Below, piece after piece: positions 1-8,077 of a stretch of DNA of 64,000 nt; within the stretch, counting starts at the first letter, position 1, and the number at the start of each line of letters is the position of its first letter. The translations under genes were made by a program, and so were the position numbers. The notes under the pieces are model-generated. The model was not told the DNA's origin, ran no database searches, and was given only the letters and a program-made list of their open reading frames with translations. Source of the DNA: Micromonospora sp. WMMD1102 (GTDB lineage Bacteria; Actinomycetota; Actinomycetes; Mycobacteriales; Micromonosporaceae). The DNA lies in NCBI RefSeq assembly GCF_029626265.1, contig NZ_JARUBN010000001.1, forward strand, positions 4,154,001-4,218,000, given 5' to 3'.

Positions 1-889
1 GGGGCTCGCCGTCCTCCAGTGCGGTCACCGCCCGGCGTACCAGGGTGCCGCTGTTCTGCACGGCGTGGTTGATGAACTCGGCGCCCTCGAAGTACTGGGT
101 GAGGGCACCCCGGCGGTGCCAACGGGCCGGCGAGAGGATGGTGGTCTCCCGGCCGCCGTGCAGCGCCTCCTCCAGACCGTCCATGTACTCCTCGATCTCG
201 GTCATCCGCTCCAGCGCCCGCTGGGCCCGTGTGGCGTCGTCGGTAGCCAGCGCCTCGGCCGTCTCCGACAACTGGTCGGCGAGCCGGTTCAGTGCCGGCC
301 GGGCCGCCCGGTCGACCAGCCGCAGCGGGTTGACCGGCAGCAGCAGCGCGATCACCGCGAGGGCGATGAAGCCGCCGACCAGCGCGTCGATGACCCGCAG
401 CGACTCGATGTCCGGCGACGCCGGGGTGAGGGCGACGATGAGTACCGCGGTCGCCGCCGCCTGGTTCACCACCGCCGGCCCGCCGCCGAGGAAGATGGTC
501 AGCACGATGCCGAGGGTCACGACGATCCCGAGCTGCCAGGCGCCGCTGCCGATGACGAAGATCAGCAGGTCGCCGACGCCGATCCCCACCGCCACTCCGA
601 TGATCAGTTCGACGCTGCGCCGCAGCCGCTGGCCGACCGAGGAGGCGACGGTGCCGATCGCGGCGATCGGCGCGAAGACCGGATCGGGGTTGCCGAGGAA
701 ATGACGCGAGACGATCCAGGCCAGCGCGGCGGCCAACCCGGCCTGGACGGCGAGCGCCAGGTTGAACCGGGTGGTGTGCCAGCGGTCCCGGACGGTAGCC
801 TCACCCCGGTCGCGTAACTGACCGAGAGCTTCGGCGATACGGGCCTGGTCGAGATCGAAGCGGTCGACAGTGCGCCGGGCGGAACGCAT
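1..889 (-). CDS. FUSC-family (aromatic acid exporter-like) membrane protein, 3' end off the window
   Basis: This is an integral membrane protein of the FUSC/ArAE exporter type. The frame contains the hydrophobic segments typical of the family (around WIVSRHFLGNPDPVFAPIAAIG and a later IGVAVGIGVGDLLIFVIGSG stretch, then IDALVGGFIALAVIALLLP), followed by a charged cytoplasmic part. The only ATG compatible with the frame is at 889; a stop lies 27 bases further upstream. The protein runs off the left edge after about 296 codons, so its C-terminus is not seen. The substrate is unknown. Family call is good, function is inferred. Confidence 0.72.
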   Translation of the reverse strand, partial: MRSARRTVDRFDLDQARIAEALGQLRDRGEATVRDRWHTTRFNLALAVQAGLAAALAWIVSRHFLGNPDPVFAPIAAIGTVASSVGQRLRRSVELIIGVAVGIGVGDLLIFVIGSGAWQLGIVVTLGIVLTIFLGGGPAVVNQAAATAVLIVALTPASPDIESLRVIDALVGGFIALAVIALLLPVNPLRLVDRAARPALNRLADQLSETAEALATDDATRAQRALERMTEIEEYMDGLEEALHGGRETTILSPARWHRRGALTQYFEGAEFINHAVQNSGTLVRRAVTALEDGEP

Positions 890-938
890 GGCCCGGCTTA
901 CCCGGGATCGCCACCTTCAACCACGAGCGCCAGCGACG

Positions 939-1022
939 GGCTTCGAGGGCACCGGTCGCGGGCTTCGAGGGCACCGGTCGCGGCTTCGGGGCACCGGGTG
1001 CAGGTTCAGGGCACCAGTCGCA
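939..1022. repeat. four degenerate tandem 20-22-bp repeats
   Basis: Four head-to-tail copies of a unit like GGCTTCGAGGGCACCGGTCG lie at 939-960, 961-981, 982-1002 and 1003-1022. The first two are nearly identical and the last two are diverged. The fourth overlaps the last codons of the debranching-type gene that ends at 1006, so the array looks like outward duplication from that gene's 3' end. No spacers of CRISPR type are present. Confidence 0.7.
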
Positions 1023-3171
1023 GGTGGCCCTGCCGGCCGTTCGCCTCGACCTCCCAGCACCGACCGAAGCCCTGCACCCGGTCGAGCTGGATCCGGCCGA
1101 GCCGCTCGGGCACGTCGGGGTCCAGGACGAACCGTCCGTCCCCGGCCTGGAGGCCGAACATGGTCCGCAGGAAGAGCAGCGGGGCGGCGCTGGCCCAGGC
1201 CTGCGGGTTGCAGGCGGTCGGGTACGGCACCGGCACCCGGCCGAACGAGCGGTCGTAGCCGGAGAACGCCTCCGGCAGCCGGTTGTCGGAGTAGCGGGCC
1301 GCCTCCAGCATCGCCACGACGATCCGGTTCGCCTCCGCCCGGAAGCCGTACCGGGCCAGCCCGTGTGCGATGAGCGAGTTGTCGTGCGGCCAGACGGTGC
1401 CGAGGTGGTAGCCGATCGGGTTGTAGCCACGGTCGGCGGTCGACAACGTACGCACACCCCAGCCGGAGAAGAGTTCGTCGGACATCAGCTGCCGGGCCAC
1501 GATCCCGGCCCGTTCCGCCGGCACGATGCCGCTCCACAGCAGGTGGCCCATGTTCGAGGTCATCGCGTCGATGGGTCGCTTGTCGCCGTCCAGGCCGAGG
1601 GCGTAGTAGCCGCCGCGCGCGTCCAGCCAGAAGTCCCGGTCGAACCGCTCGGCGAGCGCGGCGGCCTCGGCACGGAGTCGCCGGGCCAGCTCCGGGTCCG
1701 CGTACGGGCCGTCGGCGAGTTCGGCCATCCGCAGCTTCGCGTCGTAGGTGTAGCCCTGGATCTCGCAGGTGGCGATTGGCAGCACCGGAATCGTCCCGTC
1801 GGCGGACTGCACCCCGTTCCAGGAGTCGCGCCAGCACTGGTTGCCGAGTCCCTGACTGGACCGGGTGGCGTACTCGACGTAGCCGTCGCCGTCGGCGTCG
1901 CCGTACTCGTCGATCCAGCGCAGCGCCGCGTACGCGTTGTCGCGCAGCTCGTGCAGCAGTTCGTCGTCCCCGGTCCAGCGCCAGTACTCGGAGAGCAGCA
2001 CCAGCCAGAGCTGGGTGGTGTCGGCGGCCCCGTAGTACGGGTTGTGCGGCATCACGCCGAGCCGGGTCAACTCGCCGCTGCGGTACTCGTGCGGCATCTT
2101 TCCCGGTTCCCGGTCGGTGAAGTCGTCCCGGTCGGTGGCCTGGTGCTCGGCGAGGGTGAGCAGGGTGCCCCGGGCGAGTTCGTGTCCACCGAGCATCGCC
2201 TGGTACGCGGTGATCACCGAGTCGCGCCCGAAGAGGGTGAGGAACCAGGGCAGCCCGGCGGCGGTGATCACCACCCGCTGCCCGGAGACCTCCTTCTCGA
2301 CCCGCATCGAGACCAGGTCGGCCACGGACTGCTGGTAGACGTCGCAGAGCAGGTCGGAGTCGGCGTGCAGGCCGGGCCGGCTGGCCCGCCACCGGCTCGT
2401 CGAGTCGTCCCTCCCGTCGACGGCGAAGACCTCGCCGAACTCGCGGCGGGTCGGCACCACGTCGACGTTGACGTACCGCAGCGGGACGTGCAGCTCGACC
2501 TGCCAGCCCTGCCCCGGGGGCAGCACCAGGTCCCAGACCAGGTCGTCGCCGTGCACCCGGTCGGCCGGCGGGAGCGCCACCACCTGGGTACGGACGGCGA
2601 ACTCCCCGTTCTGGTAGCCGAACCAGAGCCGGGAGCCGTCGGCCAGGTGGTCCCGGACGATCTGCCCGGACCGGTCCCGGAGCCGCTCCTTGATCTCGAA
2701 CAGGTCGGCGAAGTCGACGTCGACCGCCAGCCGTAGCTCGATCGACACCTCCTCGTCGGCGAAGCACTGCACCGCGATCCGTTCGAACATTCCCTCGCCG
2801 ACGAACCGCTGCCGGCGGATCCCGATCCGGTTGGCGGGCAGGCCGGGCAGTTCCGCGTTGGCCAGGAAGAAGGCCGCCGAGTACGGGTCGACCGCGCTGG
2901 ACCCGAGCAGCAGCGGCCGGGCGCCGCCCAGCAGCAGCTGCCAGCGGCTCAGGAACCGGGTGTCCTCGTGGACCAGCCCGCCGATCGAGCCGGGCGGCAC
3001 GTCCCCGAGCGCGTCGGAGAGCATGAACGACAATCCGTCGAGTACGCCTATCGCGTCCGGGCCCAGCTCGGGCGGCAGGTCGCGGTCCGTCCCGCTCGGC
3101 GTCCGGCCGGCCGGCACCGGTTCCGGGCTCGGGTCCGCAGGAGTCGGTCGGCGCTTACCGGTCGTCGTCAC
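1006..3171 (-). CDS. glycogen-debranching-type amylo-alpha-1,6-glucosidase family protein
   Basis: A 721-residue cytoplasmic protein with the two-domain layout of actinobacterial 'glycogen debranching N-terminal domain' proteins: an N-terminal beta domain (about residues 20-220, with the family's LDGLSFMLSD and HEDTRFLSRW blocks), then an (alpha/alpha) toroid with GLPWFLTLFGRDSVIT, MPHNPYYGAADTTQLW, CWRDSWNG and GTVWPHDNSLIAHGLARYG. The family acts on alpha-glucans or related oligosaccharides; the exact substrate cannot be read. I chose GTG at 3171 because GGAGG lies five bases upstream (3177-3181). No signal peptide. Stop at 1006. Neighbours give no pathway context. Confidence 0.88.
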   Translation of the reverse strand: MTTTGKRRPTPADPSPEPVPAGRTPSGTDRDLPPELGPDAIGVLDGLSFMLSDALGDVPPGSIGGLVHEDTRFLSRWQLLLGGARPLLLGSSAVDPYSAAFFLANAELPGLPANRIGIRRQRFVGEGMFERIAVQCFADEEVSIELRLAVDVDFADLFEIKERLRDRSGQIVRDHLADGSRLWFGYQNGEFAVRTQVVALPPADRVHGDDLVWDLVLPPGQGWQVELHVPLRYVNVDVVPTRREFGEVFAVDGRDDSTSRWRASRPGLHADSDLLCDVYQQSVADLVSMRVEKEVSGQRVVITAAGLPWFLTLFGRDSVITAYQAMLGGHELARGTLLTLAEHQATDRDDFTDREPGKMPHEYRSGELTRLGVMPHNPYYGAADTTQLWLVLLSEYWRWTGDDELLHELRDNAYAALRWIDEYGDADGDGYVEYATRSSQGLGNQCWRDSWNGVQSADGTIPVLPIATCEIQGYTYDAKLRMAELADGPYADPELARRLRAEAAALAERFDRDFWLDARGGYYALGLDGDKRPIDAMTSNMGHLLWSGIVPAERAGIVARQLMSDELFSGWGVRTLSTADRGYNPIGYHLGTVWPHDNSLIAHGLARYGFRAEANRIVVAMLEAARYSDNRLPEAFSGYDRSFGRVPVPYPTACNPQAWASAAPLLFLRTMFGLQAGDGRFVLDPDVPERLGRIQLDRVQGFGRCWEVEANGRQGHLRLVP

Positions 3172-3300
3172 GCGCACCTCCGAACGGGGACGCGGATTGC
3201 GGGCGTACAGCCCGTAATGTACCGGCCGCCTTCCGGCCGCAGGCCCGAACGACCGGATCTCCGGCAGACGACCACCACACTCCCGACCACGTCGGTCAGT

Positions 3301-3364
3301 GAGGTGCAAGGAAGGGCCCCCGCTACAACAAAAAGCGATAACGGGGGGCCCTTCCTTGCACCTC
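3301..3364. repeat. 21-bp perfect inverted repeat (intergenic palindrome)
   Basis: The arms 3301-3321 and 3344-3364 are perfect 21-bp reverse complements (core AAGGAAGGGCCCCC / GGGGGCCCTTCCTT) around a 22-base A-rich loop, which itself has a 4-bp CGCT/AGCG stem. It sits between two divergently transcribed genes, so it terminates neither of them. It looks like a mobile or dispersed extragenic palindrome, or a regulatory cruciform. Dispersal elsewhere in the genome cannot be checked here. Confidence 0.8.
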
Positions 3365-3426
3365 AGCGGCGGGCTGGACGCTGGGCTGTCCAGTCCGCCT
3401 TCAGTTTCCGTCCAATCGATCTTGTG

Positions 3427-4818
3427 ATGGTCGATGCGATGACACCGACCTTCCCGCTCTCCTTCGCCCAGCTGGGGCTGTTGCGCGTCGACGGGCTCCG
3501 GACCGGCTCCGACGGGCTCCCGACCGGGCGCGGCCACGTGCTCGGCAGGTGCTACGACGTCGACGGCGACCTGCGGCTCGCCGCGCTGCGACACGCGCTG
3601 GCCGCGGTGGTACGCCGGCACGGGGCGCTGCGGACCGTCTTCCGGCCGGCCCCGGACGGGCCGGTGCAGCGGGTCGAACCCGCCGGCCCGGTACCGCTGC
3701 GGATCGTCGACCACAGCGACCGGCCGGCCCCGCTCGCCGGGGCGCTGGCCGAGGCGCAGCGGGCGGTGCTGGCCCCCTTCGACCTGGTCGGCGGGACACC
3801 GGTCCGCTTCCTGGTGCTGCGACTCGCGCCCCGCCGCCACCTCTTCGCCGTCGCGGTCCATCCGCTCGTCGGGGACGGCCGGTCGATCGAGATCATCCTG
3901 CGGGACCTCGGGCTCGGCTACCTCCGCGCGCTGGCGGACGGCCCGACCAGGCTGCCGGAACCGGCGATCGGATACCACGACTGGGTGATCTGGCAGCGCC
4001 ACCAGCTCTGCGGCATCCGTCGGGCCGACCTGCGCGCCTGGTGGCGGTCGGCGCTCGCCGACGTACCCCGGATCCTCGACCTGGCCGACCCGCGACCGCA
4101 CCCGGCGGACATGGGTGACGCTGCGGACCCGGTCCGGACCGGGCCGCGCGGCCGTGGCGGCCGGCTCGGCGTGCCACTCCCACCGGCGACCCGGTACGCG
4201 GTGCACGCCCTCGCCCGCCGGGAGCGCGCCACACCGTCGGCCGTACTGCTCGCCGGCTACGCCGCACTGCTCGCCCGGTACGCGGGAGTGCCGCGGCTGC
4301 TGGTCGGCATCCCGGTGGCGAACCGGGAGTACTCGAGGACCGCCGAGGTCGTCGGGCGCTTCGTCGACACCCTGCCGGTACCGGTCGACCTGACCGGGAC
4401 ACCCACCTTCGCCGAACTGGTCCGCCGGACCCGACGGGCCACGGTCGGGGTGCTCGAACACCAGGACCTCCCGTTCGAGCAGCTCGTCGCCGACCTCGCC
4501 CCGGCCCGGGACGGTGACCGGCCGCCGCTGGTGCAGGTGTGTTTCAGCCACCGGGCCGCGGACGCGCCGGCCGGGACACTCACTCTGCCGTCCTGCACGG
4601 TGACCGAGATCCCGCTCGACATCGGTGGCGGCGCGTTCGAGCTGACGCTGTCGGTCGACGAGTCCACCGCGGACGGCGCGGTGTCGGCCGAGTACGACGC
4701 CGACCGGTTCACCGCGTCGTTCGTCGGGGAGCTGCTGCGGGCGTACCCGGTGCTGCTCGACGCCGCCACCGGTGCGCCCGGCACGGCCGTGGCCGAGCTG
4801 CCGCCGCTGCCGCGCTGA
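3427..4818 (+). CDS. stand-alone NRPS-type condensation domain protein with altered HHxxxDG motif
   Basis: A 463-residue protein that is one whole condensation (C) domain. It shows the C1-like FPLSFAQLGLL near the start, an ALRTVF block, GIPVANREY...GRFVDTLPV (C5 region) and the HQDLPFEQLVADLAP block (C7 region). The catalytic C3 motif reads HPLVGDG at residues 145-151: the first His, Asp and Gly are kept, but the second His, the general catalytic residue of the family, is Pro. No adenylation or carrier domain follows. ATG 3427 is used; ATG 3439 is an alternative. No clear ribosome site. It may be a non-catalytic or acyltransferase-like derivative. Its partners are not in the window. Confidence 0.85.
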   Translation: MVDAMTPTFPLSFAQLGLLRVDGLRTGSDGLPTGRGHVLGRCYDVDGDLRLAALRHALAAVVRRHGALRTVFRPAPDGPVQRVEPAGPVPLRIVDHSDRPAPLAGALAEAQRAVLAPFDLVGGTPVRFLVLRLAPRRHLFAVAVHPLVGDGRSIEIILRDLGLGYLRALADGPTRLPEPAIGYHDWVIWQRHQLCGIRRADLRAWWRSALADVPRILDLADPRPHPADMGDAADPVRTGPRGRGGRLGVPLPPATRYAVHALARRERATPSAVLLAGYAALLARYAGVPRLLVGIPVANREYSRTAEVVGRFVDTLPVPVDLTGTPTFAELVRRTRRATVGVLEHQDLPFEQLVADLAPARDGDRPPLVQVCFSHRAADAPAGTLTLPSCTVTEIPLDIGGGAFELTLSVDESTADGAVSAEYDADRFTASFVGELLRAYPVLLDAATGAPGTAVAELPPLPR

Positions 4819-4906
4819 CGCGTCCGCCACCTCGGCCTCCCGCCCACCGCCGAGCGGACCGGCGGACATCTGCCGCTCCGGTCGGTTCCGGGTGGGGGAC
4901 GACGGC

Positions 4907-4941
4907 GGGGCCGCCGCCAGCGGGTTGCTGGCGGTGGCCCC
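4907..4941. terminator. strong hairpin between convergent genes
   Basis: Arms 4907-4921 (GGGGCCGCCGCCAGC) and 4927-4941 pair over 15 bp with one G-T wobble and a five-base loop. It lies between the convergent condensation-domain gene and the metalloprotease gene, so it can serve both strands. There is no T-tract, as is usual in actinobacteria. Confidence 0.7.
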
Positions 4942-4978
4942 TCGTCGAACTACGGATCTGTTCCGGTCGTGTCTGTCG

Positions 4979-7846
4979 TTACGGTGCGGCGGGCGGAACG
5001 ACCTTCACGACCGCCCACTGGTTGTGGTGGCCGGGCTGGAGCAGGTCGAACCGGACGCCGAAGTTCAGCCCGACCTCGCCCGGGTTGCCGGTGCCGGTCT
5101 GCACCCCGCCGCCCAGGTCGATGCCGTACTGGCTGCGCGCCGGCTTGCCGTTGCGGTCCACGATCCGCACCGAGTACGGCGCGTTGTCCTTCGAGGGCAC
5201 CACGACCGAGGCGTCGGCGTCCCGGAAGAAGAGCGGGCTCTCGGCGTCGAGGTCCGGCCGGTACTCGATGCCCGGGTACCAGCCCTTGCTGTCGGTGAAC
5301 GACTTGACCCCGGGCTGCGCCTTGAACTTGGTGCAGTACGCGCTGAACGGCTCGTTCGGCGCCTCGTAACACTCGGTGAACGGGTACGTCCTGCCGAAGC
5401 CGAACGCCGCGTTCGACGACTGTGGCCGGGACGGCAGGTTGTCCAGCAGCGACGGGTCCTTGGCCGCCGCCGTACCCGTCCGGCGGTACGGGTCGAAGTG
5501 CGAGTCCACGATCAGCAGACCGCCCTTGGCCCCGATGCTCGGCGGGTCGTAGACGTTGTTCAGGACCAGGTTGAGGTTGCCGTAGCTGGTGTCCCGGTAC
5601 CAGACGAGCATGCCCGGGGCGTTGTACGGCACCCGGTCCACCTTCCAGGCACCGTCCCGGTTGTAGTTCGTCTGGTAGGCGTACTTCAGACCCTCGTCGA
5701 AGCCGTCGTGGTTACGCCACTCGGCGAGGTAGTAGTGCGCGTAGGAGAACTCGCCGGGCGAGATGCTCCAGCCCGTACCCGTGGTGGTGGTGAAGCTGCC
5801 CACCGTGGCGGTCCAGCCGTCGGCGCCGCTCTCCACGTCGTCGGACCAGGTGGTGGCACCGTCCGCGGTCACCGAGAGGTCGTCGGTGAACCAGCCGGTG
5901 TCCTCGAACGCGGCGTCGGTGGCGTACCGCAGCCGGAGCTGGACGGTCTGCCCGGCGTACGGCGTCAGGCTGACGTAGTCGTGCCGCCACTGCCCGCCGG
6001 TGCTGCCGGTCAGGCCGTACTTCTTGTCGCCGTAGTCGTGCATCCGGCCGTTCGGGTCCGGGTAGCCGTCGTCGGTGGAGACGAGGTTGCCCTCGGCGTC
6101 GAAGACCTTCTGCTCGGTCCAGGTGCCGCCGCCGTCCGTGGAGACCTCGACGAAGCCGAAGTCCCAGTCCTCCTCGATGGAGTAGTTGTTCCAGAGCCAG
6201 AACCGCACGTCGCCGCCGGCCGGCACCGCCAGGCTGCGGGTCAGCCGGACGTCGGCCCAGGACTGGTCGTTGTTCGTCCACCACTGGCCCTCGCCGCTGT
6301 GCGGGGTGGAGAGGCTGATCTGCTTTGCCGGCAGGTTCACCCGGACGCCGTCCTCGGTGCCGACCGGGGTCCGCGAGGTCTGCCCGACCTTGACCCGGGC
6401 CGGGTCGTCGCCGGGGTTCAGGATCACCGGGTCGGCCCAGCCGAGCACGAACTTGTCCCAGAGGCCCATGTGGGTGGGGATGCCCTGGAAGATCGGGCCG
6501 GTGTGCGAGCCGGACGACATCAGGTCCCAGAAGTCGACGTCCGAGTCGCCGCCGGAGCCGATGTCGTAGAGGTCCGGCAGGCCGAGGTCGTGGCCGTACT
6601 CGTGGGCGAAGACGCCGACGCCGGAGTCCTCCGGCTGGACGATGTAGTTGCTGATCATCTTGTCGGTGCCCGGGATGGTGTAGCCGGGCACGATCGCCGA
6701 CGAGTGCGCCCAGATCGCGTACGGGCCCTCGGCGCCGCCGCCGCCGGACTTGTCCTCACCGGCGTGCACGAGTACCAGGTGGTCGACGACGCCGTCCGGC
6801 TCGTTGAAGTTGCCGTCGCCGTCGGCGTCCGCGGTGTCCTCGATGTCGTAGTCGGCCCACGGGAAGTCCGGGTTCTGCGCGGCCAGCACGTTCACCGCGT
6901 CGACCCCGAGCGCGCTCGGCCCGGCCGGGTTGTCCGGGTGCCCGTTCATGTCCTGGCTGGCCCCGGCCTCCCAGGTGCCGTCGACCTGGGTGCAGGTGTC
7001 GGCGCCGTACCACGCCTCGGAGTGCGGCACGGTCACCCAGGGGGTCGCCTGGCCGTCCACCGTGTAGGCGCCCTTGGACATCTCCAGGTACATGTTGCGC
7101 ATCGTGTAGCCGCGCAGGTCGATGCCGCGCCGCCCGTCGGGGCCGCGCAGGTCGGTGCGGACCCGTTCGGTGATGCCCTCCTTGGTGTAGAGCATCTTGT
7201 TGTAGAACTCGGTGGAGAAGTCCGGCACCCACATCGAGTTGTTGTCCGGGTGCGACGCCTTCGCCGGGTTCGGGATGTTGTTGTGCAGCGGCCCGTTCTG
7301 CACGCTGCCGGGCACGCACTCCCGCTCGTTCTGCGGGGTGGTCGCGTCGTCGAACGTCGCCCTCGGCACCATCACGCCGGTGAAGTCGTCGTCCGCGTCC
7401 GGGTTGAACTCGACCAGGATGGTCAGCAGCTTCGCGACCTGCGTCTCGTCGGCCTGCTTGTAGCGGATGTGCCGGGGGTTCCTGCCGGTCCGGATCGCCT
7501 CTGCCTCGGTCTTGGCCAGCCCCCGGGCCGCTACCGGGTTGCCCTCGACGAACTTCCGGCCGTACGCGCTCACCGGGTCGGGCTTGGCCCGCTTGATCTT
7601 GCGCTTACCGTCCCGGACCACCACCTCGGTCCCGTCGGTGGGCCGCTCGACCTTCGGGTCGACGTAGTTGATGTAGTAGTCCCGCTCGGTCGGCGTGAAC
7701 CGGGCGGCCCGGTCGGCACTCGCCGGCCCGGCGCCGCCGACCGCCACCCCGGCCGCCGCGACCAGCAGCACGGGCACCGAAGCCGCGAGCAGGCGCCTTC
7801 GGCCGCCGGCCCATCTTCTCCCCCCGCTGGCTGTCCCTCGTTGCAC
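4979..7846 (-). CDS. secreted immune inhibitor A-type M6 metalloprotease
   Basis: A 955-residue exported zinc protease of the immune inhibitor A (M6) family. Residues 1-44 form a signal peptide (RRR, hydrophobic core LLAASVPVLLVAAAGVAVG, cleavage after ASA). A prodomain (about 45-150) precedes the catalytic domain with the zinc motif HEYGH at 415-419 followed by DLGLPDLYD. The C-terminal half carries the family's beta-sandwich modules (GGTWTEQKVFD, TGWFTDDLSVTADG) and a second catalytic-flanking segment (GMLVWYRDTSYG). The GTG at 7846 is used; a purine-rich GGGGAGGGA lies immediately upstream. The predicted role is extracellular protein degradation. Confidence 0.93.
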   Translation of the reverse strand: MQRGTASGGRRWAGGRRRLLAASVPVLLVAAAGVAVGGAGPASADRAARFTPTERDYYINYVDPKVERPTDGTEVVVRDGKRKIKRAKPDPVSAYGRKFVEGNPVAARGLAKTEAEAIRTGRNPRHIRYKQADETQVAKLLTILVEFNPDADDDFTGVMVPRATFDDATTPQNERECVPGSVQNGPLHNNIPNPAKASHPDNNSMWVPDFSTEFYNKMLYTKEGITERVRTDLRGPDGRRGIDLRGYTMRNMYLEMSKGAYTVDGQATPWVTVPHSEAWYGADTCTQVDGTWEAGASQDMNGHPDNPAGPSALGVDAVNVLAAQNPDFPWADYDIEDTADADGDGNFNEPDGVVDHLVLVHAGEDKSGGGGAEGPYAIWAHSSAIVPGYTIPGTDKMISNYIVQPEDSGVGVFAHEYGHDLGLPDLYDIGSGGDSDVDFWDLMSSGSHTGPIFQGIPTHMGLWDKFVLGWADPVILNPGDDPARVKVGQTSRTPVGTEDGVRVNLPAKQISLSTPHSGEGQWWTNNDQSWADVRLTRSLAVPAGGDVRFWLWNNYSIEEDWDFGFVEVSTDGGGTWTEQKVFDAEGNLVSTDDGYPDPNGRMHDYGDKKYGLTGSTGGQWRHDYVSLTPYAGQTVQLRLRYATDAAFEDTGWFTDDLSVTADGATTWSDDVESGADGWTATVGSFTTTTGTGWSISPGEFSYAHYYLAEWRNHDGFDEGLKYAYQTNYNRDGAWKVDRVPYNAPGMLVWYRDTSYGNLNLVLNNVYDPPSIGAKGGLLIVDSHFDPYRRTGTAAAKDPSLLDNLPSRPQSSNAAFGFGRTYPFTECYEAPNEPFSAYCTKFKAQPGVKSFTDSKGWYPGIEYRPDLDAESPLFFRDADASVVVPSKDNAPYSVRIVDRNGKPARSQYGIDLGGGVQTGTGNPGEVGLNFGVRFDLLQPGHHNQWAVVKVVPPAAP

Positions 7847-8077
7847 GTCCCTCCCCTTCCGCGCTGCCCTGAGCCCTTCCGAGCTGCCCTGAGCGAAGAA
7901 TCACCCCGCGCATCCGTGCGGACACGCGGGCAACGACAGGGACGCTATGCGACGGCACGGTCATGGACAACCACCGCTGTCCTTTCCGGAGCACACACCC
8001 GTGCAACGCCGGGCAGTCCGCGCTTCTCCGTCCATCAGGTACCTTCCCGGTCACCGATCCGGGGGCGTCGGCGGTGG

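Noticed and set aside
939..1022. Short tandem repeats that might be read as CRISPR repeats
   Set aside because: Units are directly adjacent, with no unique spacers and no cas genes nearby, and they drift into the 3' end of a coding gene.
3427..4818. A nonribosomal peptide biosynthetic cluster
   Set aside because: Only one isolated condensation domain is present; no adenylation, carrier, thioesterase or tailoring genes lie nearby.
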